Origin: a virus
Reading direction: 5' to 3' (one strand)
Length of the DNA stretch: 34,733 nt
IMG/VR virus record: IMGVR_UViG_3300032308_001756
Span: 1-34,733 of that record
In this document: piece after piece, positions 8,993 through 15,535 of the stretch
How the letters are laid out: every line of letters begins with the position of its first letter
Numbering within the stretch: the first letter of the stretch is position 1
The notes under the pieces: generated by a model
Database searches by the model: none
The model's input: the letters and a program-made list of their open reading frames with translations, nothing else
What the model was told of the DNA's origin: nothing
Translations under genes and position numbers: made by a program

Positions 8993-9380
8993 CATTCATT
9001 TTAACAACAGAGAAATAATGGTTTATTTCTTGTATAATAGGTCTCATTACTTTTGCTAATTCCGGTAGGTCTTTACTGTATTTATTGTATATTTTTATGA
9101 AATTTCTTATTACAGATACCTCAAATTCAGTTAAATAGTTCTTAGAAAAGAATCCCGTGTCAAATATTCCATTCATAGGATGAAAAAGTGCTGTATAAGC
9201 AGCCTTTATACGAGCAGCTTTTATAGGGTCTTTTTGATTAATGTATGTATTTTTCCACCATACATCGTCAAATAAAGGCGAATTTATCATATCCCATATG
9301 ATATAACGGTCCATAGGCATACCATCTTTGTTCTCTTCGTCGTCGAAATAGTCGTAACTATTCATAATTTCTCTCAACAT
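8982..9380 (-). CDS. Hypothetical protein, the only minus-strand gene (132 aa)
   Basis: The start is taken at ATG 9380 (MLREIMNSYDYFDDEE); a TTG two codons upstream is less likely. The protein is acidic at the N-terminus and helical afterwards, with an aromatic core (DRYIIWDMIN, DVWWKNTYIN, AALFHPMNGIFDTGFF) and a final KMNEGE. It has no recognised domain. It faces the preceding coiled-coil gene, its stop codon lies within the shared terminator hairpin, and a late-type ATATTTATATAAAATA motif sits 8 nt upstream of its start. That arrangement supports a real gene expressed late in infection. Confidence 0.7.
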   Translation of the reverse strand: MLREIMNSYDYFDDEENKDGMPMDRYIIWDMINSPLFDDVWWKNTYINQKDPIKAARIKAAYTALFHPMNGIFDTGFFSKNYLTEFEVSVIRNFIKIYNKYSKDLPELAKVMRPIIQEINHYFSVVKMNEGE

Positions 9381-9388
9381 TGTCAAAT

Positions 9389-9405
9389 TATTTTATATAA
9401 ATATC
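9389..9405 (-). promoter_or_regulatory. Putative late-promoter motif for the minus-strand gene
   Basis: On the minus strand the sequence reads GATATTTATATAAAATA, containing the same 16-mer found before the gene at 7552. The element lies 8 nt upstream of the start codon at 9380, so it may instead act at the start region of the message. Confidence 0.45.
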
Positions 9406-9658
9406 ATAAATATATATGATTTTTTTTGTTTTTTGGTACCATACGAGTTAAAAAAGGTAAAATCTTACTACGGAAAAACATATTTTTTTACCCCCGGAGG
9501 GTATAATTGGTTCATTTGCCACGGAAACAGCCCAAATTTCGCTTTAAATCTCGCCTTAATACGATGTGTTTAACAGAAAAGATGTTCTAAATTTGAGGCT
9601 TATTTCAACGAATTTGACCATTTCTATTTATATCTTAGTCAAAATATCTTAAAATTTA
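9406..9658 (+). other. Intergenic spacer with no supported gene
   Basis: This stretch between the divergently placed minus-strand gene and the Hsp20 promoter contains no convincing coding frame. It holds a GC-rich palindrome, ACCC-CCGG-AGGGT (about 9490-9503), and two copies of an ACGGAAA word (near 9470 and 9522). It may be the 5' regulatory region of either flanking gene, or part of an unrecognised small RNA. Confidence 0.4.
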
Positions 9659-9690
9659 TTTGGTTTTTGTTAAAAAATTACGTATTTTTG
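9659..9690 (+). promoter_or_regulatory. Bacteroidota-type promoter of the Hsp20 gene
   Basis: TTTG at 9659-9662 and TATTTTTG at 9683-9690 are separated by exactly 20 nt, the same spacing as the promoter at 3329. The implied leader is about 100 nt long and carries two hairpins. Confidence 0.7.
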
Positions 9691-9730
9691 TAAAAATCGT
9701 ATATATTTATATATAGAAATTGAGATACTA

Positions 9731-9742
9731 TCGGTAGGTCTC
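9731..9742 (+). repeat. 12-nt element complementary to the Hsp20 trailer
   Basis: TCGGTAGGTCTC here is the exact reverse complement of GAGACCTACCGA at 10445-10456, just after the Hsp20 stop. Locally it can also form a 5-bp hairpin, TGAGA/TCTCA (9721-9743). The two arrangements are mutually exclusive, so the leader could switch. Confidence 0.55.
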
Positions 9743-9763
9743 ACGTTCTAAAATTAAATAATC

Positions 9764-9780
9764 GCACACCCTAGGGGTGC
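9764..9780 (+). promoter_or_regulatory. Leader hairpin just before the Hsp20 start
   Basis: GCAC-A-CC pairs with GG-GTGC around a CTAG tetraloop, 15 nt upstream of the ATG at 9796. A stable hairpin this close to a start codon in an otherwise A-rich leader could affect translation or message stability. Evidence is the base pairing only. Confidence 0.45.
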
Positions 9781-9795
9781 AAAAAACACAAAAAA

Positions 9796-10437
9796 ATGAA
9801 TAATAAATCAAATGTTTACGTTGTGTCCAATGGATTGGGATCAACAACAGGAACGTACTACGCTTCAACAACCGCTGCGTTCCCCGGAACTGCTACTACG
9901 ACGGTATCCGGTTATGCTACCGGGATAGTATTAAACGCTAATAGCTCCGCTATTAACACGTTACCACAACAGTACAAACAAACTTTATCTAAAGGATTGT
10001 CTTACGACGATTATTGGCACTTTAACGAAGAATTCGACCTATTATGGAAGTCTTTCTTTGACAGTAATTCCGTATTCAAGCCGGTAAAGGAAAAAGTAGT
10101 TAATCACCCATGTGATATCAGGGAAACAGACGATGGTCTTAGAATCGAGTTAACCGCCGTAGGTATAGAAGAACAAGAACTCGATATTATCGTAGATTCG
10201 GAAACACTCCGTGTAGCATACCGCAAAACCGAAGACGAAAAGAAAGAAGAAAAAAATCAATACCGGTATTTACACCGCTCTATTAAAAAGGCAAGTTTTG
10301 ACATCGCATGGAAAATCTCCAGTAAGTATGATTTACACAAGTTAGTAGCAACCTTAGAAAAAGGGTTACTTATTTTGGATATCCCATACGCAAAAGAAAA
10401 CAAGCCTAAGAAAATCACTATAGGTAAAAGCAAATAA
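9796..10437 (+). CDS. Small heat-shock protein (Hsp20/alpha-crystallin family)
   Basis: 213 residues. The first 65 are a Ser/Thr/Ala/Gly-rich, probably disordered extension that is longer than usual. A helical section follows (FNEEFDLLWKSFFD), then the alpha-crystallin domain from about residue 100: CDIRETDDGLRIELTAVGI, the acidic dimer-loop segment DEKKEEKNQYRYLHRSIKKA, SFDIAWKIS, and LVATLEKGLLILDIPY, which holds the conserved GLL motif near the end. These ATP-independent holdases bind unfolding proteins. T4-like marine phages carry comparable genes near structural genes, perhaps to aid virion assembly. It has its own promoter and a structured leader. Confidence 0.88.
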   Translation: MNNKSNVYVVSNGLGSTTGTYYASTTAAFPGTATTTVSGYATGIVLNANSSAINTLPQQYKQTLSKGLSYDDYWHFNEEFDLLWKSFFDSNSVFKPVKEKVVNHPCDIRETDDGLRIELTAVGIEEQELDIIVDSETLRVAYRKTEDEKKEEKNQYRYLHRSIKKASFDIAWKISSKYDLHKLVATLEKGLLILDIPYAKENKPKKITIGKSK

Positions 10438-10444
10438 ATAAAAA

Positions 10445-10456
10445 GAGACCTACCGA
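10445..10456 (+). repeat. 12-nt trailer element complementary to the Hsp20 leader
   Basis: GAGACCTACCGA is the exact complement of 9731-9742. It lies 7 nt after the stop codon. No T-tract follows, so it is not simply a terminator. Confidence 0.55.
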
Positions 10457-10499
10457 AGGTATTTCAAAAAAATTAAATCACTAAATAAAAATTAAACAC

Positions 10500-11138
10500 A
10501 TGAAAAAAAATTACACACACATCGTTTTGTTAATCGATAGATCCGGGTCAATGACCTCCATTAAAAAAGATATGGAAGGGGGGCTAAAAGAATTTATTGA
10601 AAAGCAAAAATTAGAATTAGGTAAATGCACTTTCACTGCAGCACAATTCGACCATACATATGAAGTAATTCATAAAATGAAAAATTTACAAGAGGTAGAA
10701 GACATCACTATAAACCCAAGAGGTAACACCGCATTAATTGATTCAATGTGTAAACTGATTGATGAAGTCGGTAATGAATTATCTGAACTACCAAAAAACG
10801 AAAGACCCGATAAAGTATTGTTTATTACTATTACAGACGGCGAAGAAAACGCTTCTCGTGAGTTTACCAACGAACAATTAAAAGAAAAAATTAAACTCCA
10901 AGAAGAGGCATACAAATGGTCTTTTACTTACATCGGTGCTAACCAAGATGCTTTTGGTGTTAGTAGAAATTTCGGAGTTAAAGGCAATAGTACTTTAAAT
11001 TTTAGTGCTACAAGTAAAGGATCAGGTGTTATGTTTGACTCTTTAAATACGGCAACCGTAAGATATAGAGGTTCTGCGATAACAGAAAGTTTTAATTATA
11101 CAGTACAAGAACAAGAAACAACAGAAAATGCAAAATAA
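10500..11138 (+). CDS. von Willebrand factor type A (vWA) domain protein
   Basis: 212 residues with a complete MIDAS metal site: D13-x-S15-x-S17 in LIDRSGSM, T77 in NPRGNTAL, and D113 in ITDGEE. The Rossmann-like core covers residues 5-150 (FTAAQFDH, KVLFITITDGEE, WSFTYIGANQDA). No signal peptide or membrane segment is present, so it acts inside the cell or in the virion. vWA domains mediate metal-dependent protein contacts. Proteins like this are common in phage genomes without a settled role. It overlaps the next gene, a tail-tube-like protein, by 11 nt, indicating translational coupling and perhaps a shared complex. Confidence 0.85.
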   Translation: MKKNYTHIVLLIDRSGSMTSIKKDMEGGLKEFIEKQKLELGKCTFTAAQFDHTYEVIHKMKNLQEVEDITINPRGNTALIDSMCKLIDEVGNELSELPKNERPDKVLFITITDGEENASREFTNEQLKEKIKLQEEAYKWSFTYIGANQDAFGVSRNFGVKGNSTLNFSATSKGSGVMFDSLNTATVRYRGSAITESFNYTVQEQETTENAK

Positions 11139-11550
11139 TAAACTCATGATAAATAATGAACTATTTGAACCGGCAAAGCAAAACCGGTTCATAATAAAAT
11201 TTAAAGAAGGTTACGCACTTAGTGCAATTCCGTCGTACTGTATTTATAAAGTTTCAGAATTACATAGACTAAACTATGATGGCATTGATTCTTTTACTTC
11301 ATTCGAATTATATAATCCTTTAAGTATATGTATTCCTAGCATCATTGAAGATGCTTTAAAAGATGATGCTTCTGTCAAAGCAGAAATAAATATTCTTAAT
11401 GCCGTCGGCGAAGTATTTTACACATGGGAAATATTAGGAAAAATAGATACAGTGACGTATGGAGGTTTATCTTGGAATAGCGATGAACTTAATGTTACTA
11501 AAATAACCATACAGCATAAAGATACAGATATAAAATTGATTGTACCATAA
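11128..11550 (+). CDS. Tail-tube-like protein (second gp19-type fold)
   Basis: 140 residues whose layout mirrors the tail tube protein at 6290. The start LFEPAKQNRFIIKF parallels LFEPMLQHRFIVY; IPSYCIYKV parallels IPSFLIKKL; and the end GEVFYTWEILGKIDTVTYGG followed by WNSDELNVTKITI parallels GSVVNEWIIKKAFIKNISN followed by WSADEYTTIDFV. This suggests a paralogue used at another place in the tail, for example an initiator, terminator or baseplate-hub tube ring such as T4 gp54 or gp48. Translation is probably coupled to the vWA gene by an 11-nt overlap. The exact role is inferred. Confidence 0.6.
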   Translation: MQNNKLMINNELFEPAKQNRFIIKFKEGYALSAIPSYCIYKVSELHRLNYDGIDSFTSFELYNPLSICIPSIIEDALKDDASVKAEINILNAVGEVFYTWEILGKIDTVTYGGLSWNSDELNVTKITIQHKDTDIKLIVP

Positions 11551-11563
11551 AAATTAAATACTA

Positions 11564-12091
11564 ATGAATAAAAAAATAGGTTTTGATAAAGTATTTTTAC
11601 TTTTTATAAAATGGCTTTTAGATGACATGATATTGTTAAAAGCTATTATATATGGAATAGTAGGAGGAATAATCGGATTAATAGCAGGTAACGTAATAGC
11701 AGGAGTAATACCATTTTCAATTATAGGTGGAGTAATAGGATATCTTTCTAAAAAGCAGATATACTTCTTTAAGAAAAAGACTCCAAAGGTAAATAATAAT
11801 GGTTATTATCCTAATTATAAAGTCCGACAGCAATATACTGCATCTATTAGTCCCGGCCCCAATCCCAACTTCTCTACAAAAGCAGAATCCCAAGAACCCC
11901 CACCATATTTTTCAACTTGGTCTTTTCTCGACGACTCGAGTATCGCCAAACAAGAATATCTTAGTAAATCTCAAAATAGAGGCGTAGTAGGTTCTTATAG
12001 TAGTAACCCTTCAATAAAAAGAATGCAACAATTAGCCGGCATTAAAGAAGAGGTTTTATCTGAAAAAGAGTTGGCTAATTATGTAGATTAA
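11564..12091 (+). CDS. Membrane protein with glycine-rich helices and cytosolic tail (175 aa)
   Basis: Two hydrophobic, glycine-zipper-like segments (about residues 24-62: IIYGIVGGIIGLIAGNVIAG then VIPFSIIGGVIGYL) are followed by a basic stretch (KKQIYFFKKKTPK) and a Pro/Ser-rich, probably disordered tail. The tail ends with a helix containing SIKRMQQLAGIKEE; an RMQxLAGI motif recurs at the C-terminus of several virion-associated phage proteins. It could be a tail or injection-related membrane protein, but no family is recognised. It begins 13 nt after the tail-tube-like gene. Confidence 0.6.
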   Translation: MNKKIGFDKVFLLFIKWLLDDMILLKAIIYGIVGGIIGLIAGNVIAGVIPFSIIGGVIGYLSKKQIYFFKKKTPKVNNNGYYPNYKVRQQYTASISPGPNPNFSTKAESQEPPPYFSTWSFLDDSSIAKQEYLSKSQNRGVVGSYSSNPSIKRMQQLAGIKEEVLSEKELANYVD

Positions 12092-12113
12092 AAAAAAACA
12101 TTAAATTTATAAT

Positions 12114-12410
12114 ATGAAAAAGAAAAGAATTCTTATTAAAATGACCTCAGAACAGCAATTAGAGTTATGGGATGGGGTATACTTTATTGGTAATAGTTAT
12201 GAAATAGAAGGTGAAACATATATAAGTGTTGATAAAATAAACAAATCAGATTATTCGGATGGCCCATCATGGGATTATATAGTGCAAAGAAAATCAGACG
12301 ATAAGTTTTTTAAATTTAACATATGGGAGGCCGGAGGTAATAATGGATACCTATGTCAAGACAAAGGTTTACAAGAAGTGTTTCAAGTAACCAAAACTAC
12401 ATACGAATAA
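12114..12410 (+). CDS. Hypothetical protein (98 aa)
   Basis: Soluble, mixed alpha/beta composition, rich in aromatic residues (YFIGNSYEIEGETYISVDKI, SWDYIVQRKSDDKFFKFNIW), with no motif I can assign. The leader ATTAAATTTATAATATG is shared exactly with the next gene, which suggests that the two arose or are controlled together. Confidence 0.6.
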   Translation: MKKKRILIKMTSEQQLELWDGVYFIGNSYEIEGETYISVDKINKSDYSDGPSWDYIVQRKSDDKFFKFNIWEAGGNNGYLCQDKGLQEVFQVTKTTYE

Positions 12411-12426
12411 ACATTAAATTTATAAT

Positions 12427-12699
12427 ATGATACCCGAAAAAATAATAGACTTATTATACACATCAGTAAAATCAGAAGGTGGAGATGGAGATGCTATATG
12501 GCTAACTAAATATACACCTTTATCAGAGATTCCCTCAGTTCTGAATAAGTATAATGAAAAACATAATACCAAATGGGTAGTCACTATAAACCAAGATCAC
12601 ATTCTATGGGGTGATAATCAAGAATGGGTAATGATTACCGAGAGTAGAGAGTTCTATGATAAACAACCCAATTGGATCATACTAAAAATAGACTGTTAA
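12427..12699 (+). CDS. Hypothetical protein (90 aa)
   Basis: Begins 16 nt after the previous gene, with the same ATTAAATTTATAATATG leader. Tryptophan-rich (five Trp: AIWLTKYTP, TKWVVTIN, HILWGDNQEWVMI, PNWIILKI), with a final cysteine. The alternating strands suggest a small beta-rich domain. No known motif; function unknown. Confidence 0.6.
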   Translation: MIPEKIIDLLYTSVKSEGGDGDAIWLTKYTPLSEIPSVLNKYNEKHNTKWVVTINQDHILWGDNQEWVMITESREFYDKQPNWIILKIDC

Positions 12700-12725
12700 A
12701 TAAATAAAAAAGAAAATTAAATAAT

Positions 12726-12992
12726 ATGATACAAATAGTACATACTCAAGAATTGTCAATTGAAATAAATGGAGTTAAAAAAGATGTAATTACACGTAGA
12801 TTTCCCGCTAGACAGGAATACGAAGAAGATATATTCACGTTGTTTTATAAACACTTAAAATTATATGAAGAAGAAGGTTATAAAACTTTTCACATGTATT
12901 CTATGTGGACTCAACATGAAGGAGAGTGGGAATCGCATGGCACAATCATGCCGCCGACGGTAACATTGTGGGTGAGAGGAGTATTCTCTTAA
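12726..12992 (+). CDS. Hypothetical protein (88 aa)
   Basis: Last gene of the unit before the terminator at 13036. The C-terminal half has the pattern MWTQHEGEWESHG followed by TVTLWVRGVFS, and the first half contains ELSIEINGVKKDVITRRFPA. It looks like a compact alpha/beta protein. No recognised family. Confidence 0.6.
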   Translation: MIQIVHTQELSIEINGVKKDVITRRFPARQEYEEDIFTLFYKHLKLYEEEGYKTFHMYSMWTQHEGEWESHGTIMPPTVTLWVRGVFS

Positions 12993-13035
12993 AAAAATTA
13001 GGCATTTTTTTTAATCGCCTTTTAATAAATTTTTA

Positions 13036-13068
13036 CCCTTTTAGTTGTATAGCTAAAGGGGTTTTTTA
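13036..13068 (+). terminator. Rho-independent terminator bounding the RNA island on the left
   Basis: CCCTTTTAG (13036-13044) pairs with CTAAAGGGG (13053-13061), 9 bp with one G-U, and a TTTTTT run follows. It isolates the upstream gene cluster from the promoter arrays. Confidence 0.88.
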
Positions 13069-13205
13069 TTTGGGGGGTATGAATTTAGAAAGCATTTAAT
13101 GTCGTATATACGTATATATTGATGGTAGTCGAAAAAATAGCCTCGCAAAGAAGAGTGAGGTGCGCGATCCCAAATGTTAAAATTTTGTTAATAGAGCTAC
13201 AAATA

Positions 13206-13296
13206 TTAACACTTTTTTAACGAAAATTGTTAACAAACTTTAACAAAATCTTTTTTGATTTTAACATTTTTTAACGCAAAATTATTTGTATATTTG
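13206..13296 (+). promoter_or_regulatory. Promoter module 1: six phased TTAAC boxes plus TATATTTG
   Basis: TTAAC occurs at 13206, 13217, 13230, 13240, 13261 and 13271 (spacings 11, 13, 10, 21, 10). TATATTTG, matching the Bacteroidota -7 element, begins at 13289, 18 nt after the start of the last box. There is no TTTG at the -33 position; the last two boxes occupy that zone. This suggests that a DNA-binding protein lying on one face of the helix replaces or assists -33 recognition. A short hairpin, GTAGG/CCTAC (13315-13329), would lie in the leader. Confidence 0.65.
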
Positions 13297-13337
13297 TATT
13301 GTTGAAAGGGAATAGTAGGCACTACCTACACACAATT

Positions 13338-13418
13338 TTAACATTTATTTAACATTTGGTTTTAACAATACTTTAACATTCGTTAACATTTTTTAACACA
13401 AAAATTGTTGTATGTTTG
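13338..13418 (+). promoter_or_regulatory. Promoter module 2: six phased TTAAC boxes plus TATGTTTG
   Basis: TTAAC occurs at 13338, 13349, 13362, 13373, 13383 and 13393 (spacings 11, 13, 11, 10, 10). TATGTTTG begins at 13411, again exactly 18 nt after the start of the last box, as in module 1. The segments around the last two boxes and the -7 element are nearly identical in the two modules, so this is a tandem duplication. The leader downstream carries a 9-bp hairpin, AGGTAATAT/ATATTGCCT (13438-13461). Confidence 0.65.
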
Positions 13419-13556
13419 TAAGGTGTTAGGGTAACAAGGTAATATATACCAATATTGCCTACCCACAACGATACAGATAGTTAATTCACACGTTGTATCA
13501 ACTTTTATTGCAGGTTTGACCTACCTTATTGGGTATTAAACAGCCCGATTATTCAT

Positions 13557-14165
13557 ATGAGTGATTCAATTGAAGCTAGTAACGAGCTTACGTTACAAGT
13601 AGTAGGAAAAGCCAAAGGGGTAGAAACTGTTTTCACTATCCCACCTGTTGACCTGTCTAATGTTGATAACAAAGACAACAAGCCAACGAAGTTAATTTCG
13701 GAAGCACTGAAGTCATTGTCTAATGCATTGGGTAAGCAGCGGTTGACTGATTGTCACGTGGTAGTAGGTTGGAGGGGACGTAAGTCATCCTTTGCCATCA
13801 AGCCATCAGACGCATTCAATCGGGTAAGTCGCGGTATGTATGTATCTCTATCAACGGTTCTGTTCCCACAGAATGCGTATGAGTACAACACGAACAAACA
13901 TCAAGACCCACTTGTAGTTTTAATCGCGCGCATCTTTGGGTTGAAAAGTGAAAACGGAGTATCTTTTCTTGAGTTCCGCACCGCAATCAAATTCAAATTT
14001 GACGAGGTAGAAACCATTGAGAAGATTCAAGAGATTCAGGCACAGCGTGAACTTTTGGAAAACTCCCCCTTGCCTCAACTGTTGGCACAACTGAAGGATG
14101 TTCGCAAGGCATTCAAAGAAAGGCTGAAAGAATTGCAGGCATTACCGGCTCCTACTACGGCTTAA
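13557..14165 (+). CDS. Unknown protein encoded ahead of the giant RNA (202 aa)
   Basis: Starts about 140 nt downstream of promoter module 2. The protein is soluble, with an N-terminal beta-rich part (LTLQVVGKAKGVETVFTIPP), a central segment with VVVGWRGRKSSFAIKPSDAF and LVVLIARIFGLKSENG, and a C-terminal coiled-coil helix (about residues 150-195, IEKIQEIQAQRELLEN onward) ending LPAPTTA. I recognise no family. Its GC content and codon choice (CGC, CTG, GGG) are clearly higher than in the neighbouring AT-rich genes and resemble the RNA region that follows, which suggests that the two arrived or evolve together. It could bind that RNA, but this is inference. Confidence 0.7.
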   Translation: MSDSIEASNELTLQVVGKAKGVETVFTIPPVDLSNVDNKDNKPTKLISEALKSLSNALGKQRLTDCHVVVGWRGRKSSFAIKPSDAFNRVSRGMYVSLSTVLFPQNAYEYNTNKHQDPLVVLIARIFGLKSENGVSFLEFRTAIKFKFDEVETIEKIQEIQAQRELLENSPLPQLLAQLKDVRKAFKERLKELQALPAPTTA

Positions 14166-14696
14166 CAGCCGCCCCCTCAAACATTAGTGTTTATCTGTTT
14201 CGCTAACAGGAGGGGGGCTACAGGTTAACCATCCCTGTAAAATGTAGCACCACCATCGCTACATTCAAGGAAGTGTGTTTGTGTAAATGAAAAGAGGGCT
14301 TTCGAACAGCTCTATGACAGGGGCTGCATATTGTGGGCTAAAAGGTGGGGCTACATCATATACCAATGATGCCACTAATAACCCGTGCGACACGTGGCAC
14401 ATACCTAACAAATGTGTGTTCATAAGTGTGTAGTCGCACTATCCTAGAGGATGGAACAATGCCAAGTTCCTAATGAGGTGACCATTCGCATACCAGTGAA
14501 TGACTAACCATCTCAGTACCTTGTTTGACAGGTAGTGATAGATTACATCTCTTATCCCGTTGGAAGCACAGCAATCTGCAGACTCGCAGAATCAATAGTA
14601 CAGTGGTGTACTCCCCCGGGACGTAAAGGCCAAGGGAGACATATGCCTATGCAGGTCGTATGTCAGTCTTTACAATGTGTGGGAAAATCGCTAGTT

Positions 14697-14727
14697 CCTC
14701 TATGCTATACTAGGCATGGGGGTTTTC
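14697..14727 (+). terminator. Internal terminator-like hairpin in the RNA region
   Basis: CCTCTATGC (14697-14705) pairs with GCATGGGGG (14714-14722), 9 bp with three G-U pairs and an 8-nt loop, followed by TTTT-C-TG-TTTT. If active, it would define a first RNA of about 560 nt after the CDS and leave the downstream part to read-through or a separate start. Confidence 0.45.
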
Positions 14728-15477
14728 TGTTTTACGTTATACGTATTACAGCTACTTTTAGTAGGGCACACGCGGGGCAGGTACATGCAAACTAATAGCC
14801 ATTATACAATCGATTCGGAACAACCTACTAAAAAATTAAACAACCCACGTGCATGGAATTATCCGCCTTGCGTTTCCTGTTTTTTGCCTATCATAGCAAA
14901 ATCTAAGCAGTTAATGTAAGGGGGCTAAGATATTTTTATATCGTCATTTCCCTGCATGAGAAATCCTTTGCAAAGGTACTACAAGTGGAATGTAGTATCA
15001 ATGATAACACTAAGGTAGTGAATACGATAAATATGTGCGTATGGGTAATCATAGCCTACAGGTTTGGCTATTCCCCAGAATATGCCCCACTGATTCTTAA
15101 AAGCAACGTCATAGCCCAATGACGGTGAATTAGTTCGGGACTTGATTACCAATGAATATATGAGCTTGTTGGTATAGCTGGTGGCTTCGTACTGTAATAT
15201 GGTGAGGGGAATATATCACCGAATGAGTACGTCGTAGGAACCCAAAGAAAGAAAACGGGTATGAGGGATTCTATCCGTATTTTGCTATTGTTGTGTATGT
15301 CTGCACACATTAGTTTTTCAAGAGAAAACACGTAAGACAATATACATTATATACCTATGCTTATAGGGCTGCGTAATTTATTATAATTACAGCCATAAAA
15401 TAAAATAAGGCATATATAGGTATTATTATGTATAGAAAAATAGTTAGTATGAATTTAGTTTTATGCTAATTATTAGG

Positions 15478-15535
15478 CGGGGTAGATGGTCAAAGCCGGC
15501 TTAACCGGTACTTCGGTTCGATTCCGAATACCCCA
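15478..15535 (+). ncRNA. Minimal tRNA-like structure (no D arm) at the end of the RNA region
   Basis: GGGGTA (15479-15484) pairs with TACCCC (15529-15534) as an acceptor-like stem. TTCGG-TTCGATT-CCGAA (15512-15528) is a perfect T arm with the conserved TTCRA loop. Only 27 nt lie between them, and they hold one hairpin, GCCGG-CTTAA-CCGGT (15495-15509), instead of separate D and anticodon arms. At about 58 nt this is too short for a normal tRNA. It could be a tRNA mimic recognised by CCA-adding enzyme, RNase P or RNase Z, or a decayed tRNA. A further hairpin, CGACGC/GCGTTG, follows (15536-15550). Confidence 0.6.

Noticed and set aside
13206-13418. TTAAC arrays as a replication origin (iterons)
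   Set aside because: Possible, but both arrays end at the same distance from a promoter -7 element and lead into a transcription unit, so a promoter role is the simpler reading.
14535-14919. Two overlapping + strand reading frames of 86 and 67 codons
   Set aside because: They lie in the hairpin-dense region, run across the stems, have no A-rich leader, and encode unconvincing protein rich in Cys/His/Arg; the base pairing explains the sequence better.
15146-15340. Minus-strand 64-codon frame
   Set aside because: It is antisense to several perfect hairpins of the RNA region and has no leader or promoter signal.
14166-15535. The RNA region as tmRNA
   Set aside because: There is a T arm and acceptor-like stem at the 3' end, but the matching 5' acceptor strand lies only 50 nt upstream rather than at the start of a 350-nt RNA, and no tag reading frame ending in AA-stop is evident.
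14166-15535. The RNA region as a group I or group II intron
   Set aside because: I see no interrupted gene on either side, no intron-encoded endonuclease or reverse transcriptase, and no clear catalytic core motif.
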